Shown here: in pieces, positions 1 through 8,490 of the stretch | How the letters are laid out: each line of letters opens with the position of its first letter | How positions within the stretch are numbered: position 1 is the stretch's first letter | Assembly: GCA_937922775.1 (NCBI GenBank) | Contig: CALAKE010000566.1 | Coordinates: 1 to 16,292 of the forward strand | DNA from: an uncultured bacterium | Lineage (GTDB): Bacteria > Acidobacteriota > UBA890 | Direction of reading: 5' to 3' | DNA length: 16,292 bases | Made by a program: the position numbers and the translations under genes | The notes under the pieces: model-generated | Told to the model about the DNA's origin: nothing | Databases searched by the model: none | The model's input: only the letters and a program-made list of their open reading frames with translations

Positions 1-162
1 ACCACCCACCACTTCCGTTTGTCGGCCGACCCGCTGCTCGAGGTGCTCGGGACGCCGCGCCAGGCAGCGCACCTGGTAGCCCGCGCCCTCGAGCGCCGGA
101 AGCAGGCGGCCGCCGACGTAGCCGGTGGCCCCGGCCAGCAGAATGTAAGATGTCTTTTCCAT
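1..162 (-). CDS. NAD(P)H-binding SDR-family protein, N-terminal part (cut by window edge)
   Basis: Only the first 54 codons are present; the rest lies beyond the left edge. The translation opens with MEKTSYILLAGATGYVGG, which is a beta strand followed by the glycine-rich G-A-T-G-Y-V-G-G turn of a Rossmann fold. It continues with RLLPALEGAGYQVRCLARRP, in which the arginines after the second strand would suit NADP(H) binding. This opening is typical of atypical SDR (SDR_a5/NmrA-like) NAD(P)H-binding proteins that are often annotated as epimerases or NAD-dependent dehydratases. Substrate and reaction cannot be read from this fragment. The gene is divergent from the ABC transporter operon, with about 150 bases between the two starts. 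The family call is fairly sure and the exact function is unknown. Confidence 0.8.
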   Translation of the reverse strand, partial: MEKTSYILLAGATGYVGGRLLPALEGAGYQVRCLARRPEHLEQRVGRQTEVVGG

Positions 163-316
163 TTGTATTGACTGTACTCGATCATTGTCGGCATTCGCTC
201 GCGTCACCGAGTATCGAGACAATTCCTGTGGTGTGCTTGGCTACATGGACCCTGCTCGTGGCCGCGGCGTGATTCCAATCGGCTGGTCCGGAAGGATCGT
301 GGCGGGGGATTATGAA

Positions 317-1039
317 ATGACCGTAGGTGAGAAGTCTGCCAACGTCGCACCGCTCGTCGAGCTTCGCGGCGTCAGCAAAGGCTATCGCGAGGGCGAACGT
401 CGCCACGACGTCCTCGTCGATGTGGATGCCGAGGTTCTGGCGGGCGAGATCGTAGTTCTTCTCGGCCGCAGCGGCTCGGGCAAGTCCACCTTGCTGAACC
501 TGGTCTGCGGCATCGATCTGCCCGATGAAGGCGATGTAGTGGTCGATGGCGTAACCATCAACCGGGTGATCGAGCGTGACCGGACATTGTTCCGCCGAGA
601 TCACATCGGCTTCATTTTTCAGTTCTTCAATCTCGTCCCCACACTGACGGTGCTCGAGAACTTGATGCTGCCCCTCGAGCTGGCGCGCCGCACCGAAGCC
701 GAGGATACGGACAAGGCCCTCGGCCTCCTTGACGACGTTGGCTTGGCAGACAGAATCTCGAGCTATCCCGATAGACTCTCGGGCGGCGAGCAGCAGCGTG
801 TGGCCGTGGCGCGAGCGTTGGTCCACGAGCCCCGGCTCGTGCTCGCCGACGAGCCAACCGGGAACCTGGATTTAGAGACCGGCAGGAGCGTGCTCGGCCT
901 GCTCGATAACATGGTTCGGAGCACCGGCACGACCATGATCATGGTCACCCACAGCCGAGAGGTCGCGGGCCTGGCCGATCGGCTGGTCATGCTGCGAGAG
1001 GGACAGCTCGTGGAGATCGGCCACGGGGAGCTTTCGTGA
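317..1039 (+). CDS. ABC transporter ATP-binding protein, LolD/AttE type
   Basis: This is a 240-residue ATPase that powers the FtsX-type permease encoded next to it. All ABC motifs are visible: Walker A GRSGSGKST (50-58), Q-loop glutamine 102, signature LSGGEQ (154-159), Walker B LVLADE (174-179) and the switch histidine 212 in MVTHS. Length and motif wording match the LolD/MacB/AttE subfamily, which drives lipid, lipoprotein or peptide movement in the envelope instead of classical substrate import. The frame stays open upstream to a TTG at 185. I chose ATG 317 because it gives the usual family length and follows a G-rich Shine-Dalgarno-like stretch; an ATG at 245 is also possible. The stop overlaps the GTG of the permease by four bases, so the two are probably translationally coupled. 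The substrate is not evident from the ATPase alone. Confidence 0.93.
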   Translation: MTVGEKSANVAPLVELRGVSKGYREGERRHDVLVDVDAEVLAGEIVVLLGRSGSGKSTLLNLVCGIDLPDEGDVVVDGVTINRVIERDRTLFRRDHIGFIFQFFNLVPTLTVLENLMLPLELARRTEAEDTDKALGLLDDVGLADRISSYPDRLSGGEQQRVAVARALVHEPRLVLADEPTGNLDLETGRSVLGLLDNMVRSTGTTMIMVTHSREVAGLADRLVMLREGQLVEIGHGELS

Positions 1040-3591
1040 GCCGACTGCTGCGCAAGTCCGGGCGCCGGTATCTGTTGCGCCATCCCTGGCAGCTCGCTCT
1101 CTCGGTGCTGGGGGTGGCTCTCGGCGTGGCCGTCGTCGTCTCGATCGACCTGGCCAATGAAAGCGCCGAGCGAGCTTTCGGACTCGGAATGGAAGCCGTC
1201 TCCGGCCGAGCAACCCACCAGATTGTTGCGGGGGAGAGGGGTATCGACGAATCGGTCTATGTCGCGCTGCGGGTGGAGCTCGGCCTACAGGAGGTAGCTC
1301 CGGTCGTCACTGGCAATCTCTCGGTCGCAGGGCAGGGGTTGTTGCTGCGCGTGCTGGGAATTGACCCGTTCGCTGAAGCGCCGATTCGAGCACGCTTCGG
1401 GGCGATGTTCGAGGCCGGTGACGTGCCCCTCAGCGCGTTCCTTGTTGAGCCGGGAACCGGCGTGTTGGCCGCCTCGACTGCCGAGCGGCTCGGCGTCGCT
1501 CCGGGTGACGAATTGGCCATACGAACCGGGACGCGACGCGACACACTTCACCTAGTTGGGTTGCTCCGTGCCGACACCGCTCGCGAACAACAGGCCCTCG
1601 GAGATCTACTCGTTGTAGACATCTCGGTTGCGCAGGAGTTATTCGGTCTCGAAGGACGGCTTTCACGCATTGACCTCGTTGTACCTGAGGGTGCTGACGA
1701 GAGGTCATGGCTCGACCGGGTCGAAACTCGATTGCCTCCCGGCGCCACGATCCAAACCGCCGAAGCACGGACACAGGCAATGGCCTCGATGACGCAGGCG
1801 TTCCGGCTCAATCTCACCGCCCTGAGCCTGCTGGCCCTCCTCGTGGGCATGTTCCTCATCTACAACGCCATGATGTTCGCCGTCGTCCAGCGCAGGGCGC
1901 AGATCGGGATTGTGCGCGCGCTCGGAGCGACCCGCCGCCAGGTCGCCTTGGCCATACTTGGCGAGGCCGCGGCCGTAGGGCTCGTGGGTACCATGGCCGG
2001 CATCTTGCTGGGGATCCTCCTCGGATCCGGACTTGTCCGATTGGTCACAACGACCATCAATGACCTGTATTTCGTTCTGTCGGTCACACGTATAGATGTG
2101 TCGCCGGTCTCGTTGGCCAAAGGTGCCGCTCTCGGCGTTGGAGCCACCCTCCTTTCCGCGCTCGTGCCCGCCCTCGAAGCAACGAGCACGTCGCCTCGAA
2201 TCGCCATGGGGCGCTCAACGCTCGAGGATCGGTGGCGTCGAGGTGCCTGGTTTGCCGTACTCGCGGGGTCCACACTCCTGGTGGTGGGTGCGGCGCTGAT
2301 TGGTCTCACCGAACGCAGCCTGACAGCCGGGTTCACGGCTATGTTGGCTCTCGTACTGGGCTTCGCATCGTTTGCGCCTGCGCTGACTGTTCTCCTCATG
2401 GCCGGGCTACGACCCGTAGCCCGCCGGGCAGCGGGTGTGCTCGGGGCAATGGCTACCCGGGGCGTCGTCTCATCCCTGAGTCGAACCGGAGTCGCGATCG
2501 CGGCGCTGATGACCGCGGTGGCAGTAACCGTGTGTGTCGGGGTCATGATCGACAGCTTTCGGCAGACCGTGGTGCGCTGGCTGGCGACCACGCTCGTGGC
2601 CGATGTCTACGTTTCACCTCCGGATCGTACCGTGGGGCGTTCCGGGCTCGGCCTCGACGGCGATCTCTCGGCTGCATTGCTGGCTGTGCCCGGGGCCAGC
2701 GCGGTGGCTAGTGTTCGCGCGGTCCACGTGCAGGAGGCCGGCGGCCAAACGACGCGACTGATCGTCCTCGGCGTGGGGGAAGACAGCAAACCGGCGTATG
2801 AGATTCTGGATGGGAGCTTCGAACAGATCTGGCCGGGGTTCAGCAGCGGGCAGGGGGTGCTGGTCTCCGAGCCCTATGCACGACGGCGAAGTGTCGCCGC
2901 TGGAGATCAGGTCGTCTTTCTGACCGATCGTGGCGAGCGCTCGTATCCGGTGCTGGGCGTCTACCGTGACTACGCCACTGAGCTCGGAGTCGTAGCCATG
3001 CATAGCTCATCCTACCTGCGGTCCTGGGACGATCCCGGGCTAACCGGCATCGCCTTCTTCGTCGAGCCCGACTATGACATCGAGACCTTCATGTCAGGAC
3101 TTGTCGAGGCCGCTGCCCCGGAGCATGAGATCCTCGTTCAATCCAATCGAGCGATTCGCGATGAAGCCATCGCGGTCTTCGATCGAACCTTCACCATCAC
3201 CGCCGTGCTGCGGCTCCTCGTGGTGATCGTGGCGTTCGTCGGTGTGCTCAGCGCGCTGATGGCCTTGCAGCTCGAACGAATGCGGGAGTTCGGCGTACTG
3301 CGGGCTAACGGCCTCACTCCCGGGCAGGTCTGGGGACTCGTCGTCCTCCAGAGCAGTCTGATGGGCCTTGTTGCTGGGATCCTGTCGCTGCCGGTCGGGT
3401 TGGTGCTCGCCTGGGTGATGATCCACATTGTCAATGTGCGAGCGTTCGGCTGGACGCTCTCGATGGCCGTCAATCCTATCCTTTTGGGTCAGGCAGTTGC
3501 GGTGTCGATCGGAGCCTCTGCGCTCGCGGGTCTCTATCCTTCGTACAAGCTCGCCCAAGCCTCTCCAGCGCTGGCTTTGAGGGAGGAGTGA
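1036..3591 (+). CDS. ABC transporter permease with two FtsX domains (AttFG-like)
   Basis: This is an inner-membrane permease of 851 residues. The N-terminal helix (about 18-40) is followed by a MacB_PCD-type periplasmic domain. Next comes an FtsX helix bundle from about 255 to 385 containing the coupling-helix motif RALGAT near residue 295. Two more helices (about 405-460) lead into a second helix and periplasmic domain (about 480-700). A second FtsX bundle runs from about 710 to the end, with the matching motif RANGLT near 756. The protein is thus a tandem duplication, about twice the length of LolC/E or MacB half-permeases. It starts with GTG inside the ATPase stop (GTGA), and GGGGAG lies just upstream. 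The ATPase before it and the CrtC/AttH-like lipoprotein after it fit the AttEFGH system, with AttF and AttG fused. The transported substrate is unknown. Confidence 0.92.
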   Translation: MSRLLRKSGRRYLLRHPWQLALSVLGVALGVAVVVSIDLANESAERAFGLGMEAVSGRATHQIVAGERGIDESVYVALRVELGLQEVAPVVTGNLSVAGQGLLLRVLGIDPFAEAPIRARFGAMFEAGDVPLSAFLVEPGTGVLAASTAERLGVAPGDELAIRTGTRRDTLHLVGLLRADTAREQQALGDLLVVDISVAQELFGLEGRLSRIDLVVPEGADERSWLDRVETRLPPGATIQTAEARTQAMASMTQAFRLNLTALSLLALLVGMFLIYNAMMFAVVQRRAQIGIVRALGATRRQVALAILGEAAAVGLVGTMAGILLGILLGSGLVRLVTTTINDLYFVLSVTRIDVSPVSLAKGAALGVGATLLSALVPALEATSTSPRIAMGRSTLEDRWRRGAWFAVLAGSTLLVVGAALIGLTERSLTAGFTAMLALVLGFASFAPALTVLLMAGLRPVARRAAGVLGAMATRGVVSSLSRTGVAIAALMTAVAVTVCVGVMIDSFRQTVVRWLATTLVADVYVSPPDRTVGRSGLGLDGDLSAALLAVPGASAVASVRAVHVQEAGGQTTRLIVLGVGEDSKPAYEILDGSFEQIWPGFSSGQGVLVSEPYARRRSVAAGDQVVFLTDRGERSYPVLGVYRDYATELGVVAMHSSSYLRSWDDPGLTGIAFFVEPDYDIETFMSGLVEAAAPEHEILVQSNRAIRDEAIAVFDRTFTITAVLRLLVVIVAFVGVLSALMALQLERMREFGVLRANGLTPGQVWGLVVLQSSLMGLVAGILSLPVGLVLAWVMIHIVNVRAFGWTLSMAVNPILLGQAVAVSIGASALAGLYPSYKLAQASPALALREE

Positions 3592-3593
3592 TC

Positions 3594-4775
3594 ATGCGCC
3601 GAGACCCCCTCCTGGCCGCACTCCTCTTTGGAGCCACCCTCGTGCTTGCCGCCTGCACACAGACGCCAATCGACTCGGGCCAGGCCGGATCGATCGCCGT
3701 CGCGGAGGCCATGGGCGGAGGGGGTGCCGAGGGTTTTGCGCGGGCGACCGAGGCGCGTCCGTTCGTCTTCCCCCAGGATCACGGGCCACATGAGGATTTC
3801 CGCACCGAGTGGTGGTACTTCACGGGCAACTTGGACACGGCGGGCGGCGACGAGATCGGCTTCCAGCTCACGTTCTTCCGCCACGCACTCGCAGCGGATG
3901 CCCCCTCGCGCACGAGTCGGTGGGCGAGTCGCGAGGTCTGGTTCGCTCACTTCGCACTGGGCGAGGGCGGGCGGGGGCGCTTCACCGCCGCCGAGCGATT
4001 CGAGCGCGGAGCTCTGGGCATGGCGGGAGCTCGTGCCCTGCCGTTCTCGGTGTGGGTGGGTGACTGGCGTGTCGAGAGCGTGAATGGCGACAAACCCTTC
4101 CCGGTTCGTCTTGTCGCGAGCACGGATGATATCGGTATCGATCTCACCGTCGATCCGCGGAAGCCGATCGTCCCGCAGGGAAACCGTGGCCTCAGCCAGA
4201 AGGGTCCTGAGGCCGGGAATGCCTCCTACTACTATTCGGCGACGAGGCTCGCTGCGCGTGGCACGGTCACGATCCACGGCGAGCCGATCTCGGTCGTTGG
4301 ATCAGCCTGGCTGGACCGGGAGTGGAGCACAAGTGCGCTTTCGCAAGGCCAGGTGGGCTGGGATTGGTTCGCGATTCAACTCGAGGACGGACGAGATCTC
4401 ATGCTCTACCGCATGCGCCGAGCGGACGGCATGATCGACCCGCACAACAGCGGCCTGCTCGTAGATACCGACGGCACCCTGCGCAGGCTGGGTCCCGACG
4501 ACGTCCGCTACGAACCAGGGAGGCGATGGGAGAGCCCTCGCAGCGGGGCGGCCTACCCGGTCGAGTGGCGACTGTGGATCGAGCCTCTCGGGTTGGAGCT
4601 CGAGGTAGTACCGATGATCGATATGTCCGAGCTCGACGTCGCGGTCCGCTATTGGGAGGGAGCAATACGGGTACAAGGCAAAGAGGGGCGCCAGCCGGTC
4701 AACGGAAGAGGCTTCCTCGAGATGACCGGCTACGAAACTCCGGGGAGCCTGGGGGAACTGACCGGCGGTAGATAG
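3594..4775 (+). CDS. AttH/CrtC-like lipocalin-domain lipoprotein
   Basis: This 393-residue secreted lipoprotein opens with a hydrophobic signal and a lipobox ending in Cys21 (LVLAAC). The mature part has the CrtC/AttH family hallmarks: FRTEWWYFTGNL at 69-80, WLDREWS around 239-245 and WDWFAIQL at 256-263. A second lipocalin-like beta domain follows. Databases often label such proteins 'carotenoid 1,2-hydratase', but no carotenoid genes are nearby. The ATPase-FtsX context favours the AttH role of a periplasmic partner of the exporter that probably handles a hydrophobic ligand. I chose ATG 3594 because GGAGG (3582-3586) sits seven bases upstream; the overlapping GTG at 3588 is too close to that site. 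Family and localisation are well supported. The ligand is unknown. Confidence 0.9.
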   Translation: MRRDPLLAALLFGATLVLAACTQTPIDSGQAGSIAVAEAMGGGGAEGFARATEARPFVFPQDHGPHEDFRTEWWYFTGNLDTAGGDEIGFQLTFFRHALAADAPSRTSRWASREVWFAHFALGEGGRGRFTAAERFERGALGMAGARALPFSVWVGDWRVESVNGDKPFPVRLVASTDDIGIDLTVDPRKPIVPQGNRGLSQKGPEAGNASYYYSATRLAARGTVTIHGEPISVVGSAWLDREWSTSALSQGQVGWDWFAIQLEDGRDLMLYRMRRADGMIDPHNSGLLVDTDGTLRRLGPDDVRYEPGRRWESPRSGAAYPVEWRLWIEPLGLELEVVPMIDMSELDVAVRYWEGAIRVQGKEGRQPVNGRGFLEMTGYETPGSLGELTGGR

Positions 4776-4787
4776 AATGGGCCGGCC

Positions 4788-5585
4788 ATGGATTGGAGCT
4801 ATCTGCAGCAGAAGATCCCGTTCGAGAAGAACTTCCGCTGGCGCGGCGGGGAAGTGTCGCGCGTCGAGGCGTTCACCGATGCCGTTTTTGCCCTGTCGGC
4901 AACGCTGCTCGTAGTTTCGACGGAGGTGCCAAGCTCCTACGCGGGACTGATTGCCACGATGAAGCTCTTTCCCGCCTTCGCGTTGAGCTTCGTTCTGCTC
5001 CTGCTGGCCTGGTATTTCCACTTCATCCACTTCCGCCGATACGGCCTGGAAGACGGCACGACGATGTTGCTCAACATTGCCCTGCTCTTCGTCGTCCTGT
5101 TCTACGTCTACCCGCTCAAGTTCATGATTGGCTTCCTTTCCGCTTGGGTAGCAGACGGCATGAATGCGGCTTTGGCCTCCTTCGGACTGAACTCGGTTAC
5201 CGTTGGTCGGATGCTGGCCATCTACGGGGTCGGCTTTGCCTTGATGTACGTGATCCTCGGTCTGATGGCAGTCCACGCGCTGCGCCTGCGCGAAGAGCTC
5301 GAGCTCAACGAGGTCGAGGTGGTCATGACGCGCACGCTGATATCCACGCACGCCATTCAGGCCGGCGTGGGAGGTCTATCGGCGCTGCTGGCGTTGACCC
5401 TGCCCGACCCCTTCCAGGGAACGGCTGGCTGTGCCTACATGCTTCTGCCCATCATTCATCCCATCCACGGGCGCAGGGAGAATCGGAAAGAGCAGGAAGC
5501 GCTCGATCTCATGGCGATGGCCGAGGGGAAGAATGGAGGAGACTCATCGGCAGTGAGGGAGGAGGAGAAGAAAACCGGGAACTAA
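4788..5585 (+). CDS. TMEM175-family (DUF1211) membrane protein, putative potassium channel
   Basis: This 265-residue integral membrane protein carries the TMEM175 signature R-x-x-x-F-[ST]-D at the start of helix 1 (R25, F29, T30, D31), followed by AVFALSATLLVV. About six hydrophobic segments can be seen: roughly 30-46, 57-80, 93-115, 140-163, 183-205 and 212-226. The charged C-terminal tail (227-265) is rich in Glu and Lys. Bacterial TMEM175 proteins form tetrameric potassium-selective channels, but several subfamilies have not been tested. Here Thr replaces the usual Ser of the FSD motif, and the protein is longer than many bacterial members. It begins 12 bases after the lipoprotein stop with a poor ribosome site, so it may be read as the tail of that operon. 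Family assignment is good; channel activity is inferred. Confidence 0.8.
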   Translation: MDWSYLQQKIPFEKNFRWRGGEVSRVEAFTDAVFALSATLLVVSTEVPSSYAGLIATMKLFPAFALSFVLLLLAWYFHFIHFRRYGLEDGTTMLLNIALLFVVLFYVYPLKFMIGFLSAWVADGMNAALASFGLNSVTVGRMLAIYGVGFALMYVILGLMAVHALRLREELELNEVEVVMTRTLISTHAIQAGVGGLSALLALTLPDPFQGTAGCAYMLLPIIHPIHGRRENRKEQEALDLMAMAEGKNGGDSSAVREEEKKTGN

Positions 5586-5628
5586 GTTCGCGTTTATGGC
5601 GTCAGAATAAGCAGAAGGTCGCAGCAGA

Positions 5629-6651
5629 ATGTGTGGCCGCTCCTATCCCCGGATGTGGGAGAAGTGGGGGTTGGGAATGATGCGCCACGCCAGTGACACT
5701 GAATCGGCTGCTTCAGCTACTCCGCAGATCATGAGCACGGTAGTCATTGCGGGGTCTCTCCTGCTGACGCTTCTCCTGATTTCGGCAGTTTTCGTGTTCG
5801 CCGGCCCGGCAGCCGCTGTGGCCAGCACACCCGCCGCCTTGTGGCTCGGCCCTGACGGACAGCCACTCCCCTTCACCACCCACGCGGAAGTGGTCGAGTT
5901 CCTGCGCACAGCGGAGGTCGTGTCCAGCACCGTGGTGGAGACCGGATCCACACTTCCGGACAAGCTGTTGCTGGAGAAAGACGGAGTACAACTGCACGCG
6001 ATCTTCCGCACCTTCTTTCGCTTCCAAGATCACACCACCGACCCGCAGACAGGACAGTTCATTGCAGGCAGGGTAAAGGACAGTGCCATGTTCGAGGCGG
6101 CCGCCTACGAACTGGCTCAGCTGCTCGATTTTCCTCTGGTGCCGCCAACGGTGCGCCGCACGATCAACAATCGCGAAGGGACGCTGCAGCTCTGGATCGA
6201 GTCTGCGATGACCGAGACGAAGCGACGGGATCTGGGCATCGAGCCGCCCAACCCTCACTGGTGGAGCGGCATCATGCAGTCACTGAGGACCTGGGACAAC
6301 CTCATTTTCAATGCCGACCGCAACACGGGCAATTTCCTCATTGATCCCAACTGGGGCATTTGGTTCGTCGACCACACGCGCGCGTTCCAGACGCGCCGCG
6401 ACCTACGCAGGCTGGATTTGATCACCTTCTGCGAGCGACATCTGTGGGAGCGTTTGCAGGCAGTTACTGACGAGGAGATCAACGCGCACCTATCCCTGTA
6501 CCTGGATGGGCAGGAGATCGGTGCCCTGCTCGCGCGTCGAGAGCAGATCGTCACACGCATCGAGGAGCTCATTCAGGAGAATGGTGAGGATGCCGTGATC
6601 TTCAGGTATTCACACGACATCTCCGACTGGACCCGACCCGGGCCTCGCTAG
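5629..6651 (+). CDS. Membrane-anchored protein with HipA/PI3K-like kinase motifs
   Basis: This 340-residue protein is not a named family member I can assign with certainty. A positively charged N-terminus precedes one hydrophobic segment (about 36-58), so the bulk is predicted to be outside the cytoplasm. The rest resembles an atypical kinase fold. It has a loop ETGSTLPDKLLLEKDG (104-119) with a candidate ATP lysine, and a helix with conserved-looking Glu156/Glu161. A catalytic-loop-like NADRNTGNFLID (228-239; D230, N235) and a metal-site-like FVDHTRAF (246-253; D248) complete the set. The D-R-x-x-x-N plus D-H pattern recalls HipA, PI3/4-kinases and Fam20-type kinases. An alternative start at ATG 5677 also has a G-rich site upstream and would shorten the protein to 324 residues. 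The gene lies 43 bases after the TMEM175-like gene. Whether it is catalytic, and on what, is unknown. Confidence 0.7.
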   Translation: MCGRSYPRMWEKWGLGMMRHASDTESAASATPQIMSTVVIAGSLLLTLLLISAVFVFAGPAAAVASTPAALWLGPDGQPLPFTTHAEVVEFLRTAEVVSSTVVETGSTLPDKLLLEKDGVQLHAIFRTFFRFQDHTTDPQTGQFIAGRVKDSAMFEAAAYELAQLLDFPLVPPTVRRTINNREGTLQLWIESAMTETKRRDLGIEPPNPHWWSGIMQSLRTWDNLIFNADRNTGNFLIDPNWGIWFVDHTRAFQTRRDLRRLDLITFCERHLWERLQAVTDEEINAHLSLYLDGQEIGALLARREQIVTRIEELIQENGEDAVIFRYSHDISDWTRPGPR

Positions 6652-6681
6652 CAGGTCAGAGTGGAACCGACCGTCCGAACG

Positions 6682-8274
6682 TCACGATGGAAGATCCCTG
6701 CCCTCACTTGCTGACGCCTCGAAGAGGCCGAAGCCCGACAGCGCTGGCGTGCTGACGCTGTCCTCGATGATGATGCGCACGCGGTCGGCCGTAACCGGAT
6801 CGATGCGCAGCAATCGTTTGTAGCCGATTGTCGTCGCGCGGGCGACCTCTTGCCAGGTGTCGTCGACGTGCGCCTCGATCGCGAATGCCGCAATGCGTTG
6901 GCCAAAACGGATCGGCTCTTGAAGCAAAATGCGGTCGAAGCGCATCGGCGCGCCGAGATCGACCTGCAGGGAAGCCGAGATCACGCCGTCGTCGGTGGCC
7001 CAGTAGGTCTGCGGATCACCGTCAACGATGTTGGAGGGAGCAAAGTACGGGTGTTGACCGCGGTGGCTCCCCGTCGCGGCTGCGGGATCGCCGGCGATCA
7101 TCACCGGCTTGCCTGCGGCGAGGTTCACCGCAAAGGTCTCATCGAGGATACGGCGAAACTCGCGCAACACCGCGATGTCGTTGTCGTGGAACAGCCCGCG
7201 CTCATCGGGCGGCACGTTCAATAGAAACACACAGTTGCGGCCCACTGAACGGTAGTAAACGTCGATGAGCTCCTGCGGGCTCTTGACCTGGTCATCCTCT
7301 TCGGCGTGGTAGAACCAGCCCGGCCGGATGGACGTGTTGCACAGCGGCACTACCCACTGTGCGCCGGCGGGGTCACCGCGGTTGAGGTAGGCGGAGTCAG
7401 CGGCTCCCACAACTACGCCCTCGGCGTCGATCGTCGACCAGTTGGTCTCACCGGCGAAGCCTTGCTCGTTGCCGGTCCAGCGGATATCGGGCCCCGCGTC
7501 CGAGAAGATAAGCACCCGCGGTTGCAGTGATTTGACCAGGCCCCAGGTCGCCGGCCAGTCGTAGTAGGCCTCGCGGTCGATGCGGCGCTCCTCGTTGGCG
7601 CCGCCGTAGTAGCCGTCACCGCCGTTGGCGCCGTCGAACCAGACCTCGGTGATCTCGCCGTAGTCGGTGAGCAGCTCGCCGAGCTGGTCGCGGTAGTAGT
7701 CGATGTATTCGGGGCTTCCGTACGCCGCATGGTTACGGTCCCACGGCGACAGATAGAGGCCGACCTTCACGCCGTGGCGACGCGCTGCCTCCGTGAACTC
7801 GGCGACCACATCGCCGCGGCCGTCACGCCACGGGCTGCTCTTGACCGAGTGCTCGGTGTAACGGGATGGCCAAAGCGCAAAGCCGTCGTGGTGCTTGGCG
7901 GTGAGGATGAGCTCCTTCATTCCCACCTCGGCCGCGACCGTGGCCCACTGATCCGCATCGAGCGCCTCAGGCTGGAAGATCCCCGGTGATTCGTCACCGA
8001 ACCCCCACTCCCTGTCTGTGAAGGTGTTCACGGTGAAGTGCACAAAGCCGATCAGCTCCATCTGCTGGTAGGCGATCTGCTCGGGGCTTGGCACCACGGC
8101 GGTAGGGGCGATGTCAGGGGGTGGGTCGGACGGCCAATCAGGCTCTGCCAACCCGGCGCAGCCGCCCGCGGTGGTAGCGAGAGCCAGGGCGAACACCATT
8201 AATGCCCAGAGTGACCTAGAGGGCGACACTCTCGATCTAATGGATTTCGAGGATGGTTGGTATTCGCAACGCAT
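6682..8274 (-). CDS. GH29 alpha-L-fucosidase lipoprotein with F5/8C-like domain
   Basis: This 530-residue exported glycoside hydrolase is predicted to release alpha-L-fucose from glycans by a retaining mechanism. A signal region with a lipobox-like TAGGC (Cys39) suggests lipid anchoring. The GH29 barrel follows (about 65-380), with AKHHDGFALWPS (126-137), the nucleophile Asp214 in EVWFDGANG, and a GNEQG segment (268-272) whose Glu270 is a candidate acid/base. A C-terminal domain (about 395-520) starts with a PSNIVDGDPQTYWATD-type block typical of F5/8C (discoidin) carbohydrate-binding modules. The start at 8274 gives a long polar lead. A GTG at 8232 would place the hydrophobic signal nearer the terminus and may be the true start. 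The gene is single, convergent with the kinase-like gene (30 bases apart), and has no sugar transporter or fucose catabolic gene beside it. Confidence 0.9.
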   Translation of the reverse strand: MRCEYQPSSKSIRSRVSPSRSLWALMVFALALATTAGGCAGLAEPDWPSDPPPDIAPTAVVPSPEQIAYQQMELIGFVHFTVNTFTDREWGFGDESPGIFQPEALDADQWATVAAEVGMKELILTAKHHDGFALWPSRYTEHSVKSSPWRDGRGDVVAEFTEAARRHGVKVGLYLSPWDRNHAAYGSPEYIDYYRDQLGELLTDYGEITEVWFDGANGGDGYYGGANEERRIDREAYYDWPATWGLVKSLQPRVLIFSDAGPDIRWTGNEQGFAGETNWSTIDAEGVVVGAADSAYLNRGDPAGAQWVVPLCNTSIRPGWFYHAEEDDQVKSPQELIDVYYRSVGRNCVFLLNVPPDERGLFHDNDIAVLREFRRILDETFAVNLAAGKPVMIAGDPAAATGSHRGQHPYFAPSNIVDGDPQTYWATDDGVISASLQVDLGAPMRFDRILLQEPIRFGQRIAAFAIEAHVDDTWQEVARATTIGYKRLLRIDPVTADRVRIIIEDSVSTPALSGFGLFEASASEGRDLPS

Positions 8275-8424
8275 GCCATAGATCCTATTCGCGCGGTTCG
8301 GCGGCGTCTATGCAACCTCGCGGCGCCCGCGTGCGTTACTACTAGCAGCAGCCTGGTCGGTTAATCTTTCGCCCGAGCGGAGACCCGTGCTGGATTCGAT
8401 GCGCGGTGAGAGCTGAGAAAGAAC

Positions 8425-8490
8425 ATGTCGACATGGACCACTGATCTGAAGTTCGCCTACCGCATGGCCGCAAAGACACCGTGGATGACC
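8425..8490 (+). pseudogene. Remnant of the N-terminus of an ADOP-type permease
   Basis: An ATG at 8425 starts a reading whose first 22 residues are MSTWTTDLKFAY followed by RMAAKTPWMT. This closely follows the opening of ADOP/MacB-like permeases (D-L-[KR]-F-A-x-R, then a K-[TS]-P-[GW] turn just before the first membrane helix). Where the first helix should begin, the reading turns into Arg/Ser-rich residues that match no permease. The second half of such a permease begins at 8481 in another frame. The segment therefore looks like the left side of a deletion with a frame change. A chance start is possible, but the position, sense and resemblance make that less likely. Confidence 0.6.

Noticed and set aside
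168..196. TTGACT followed by a possible -10 box for the ABC operon
   Set aside because: At 17 bases' spacing the second hexamer (GCATTC) matches the consensus poorly; the 163-316 region gave no convincing promoter.
185..316. N-terminal extension of the ABC ATPase from TTG 185
   Set aside because: The extra 44 residues match no part of the family and the start lacks a good ribosome site.
3534..4277. Open minus-strand frame of 247 codons
   Set aside because: It is a shadow of the permease end and the lipocalin lipoprotein, whose motifs are clear on the plus strand.
4302..5351. Open minus-strand frame of 349 codons
   Set aside because: It covers the opposite strand of two well-supported genes and is rich in His, Gln and Arg with no family pattern.
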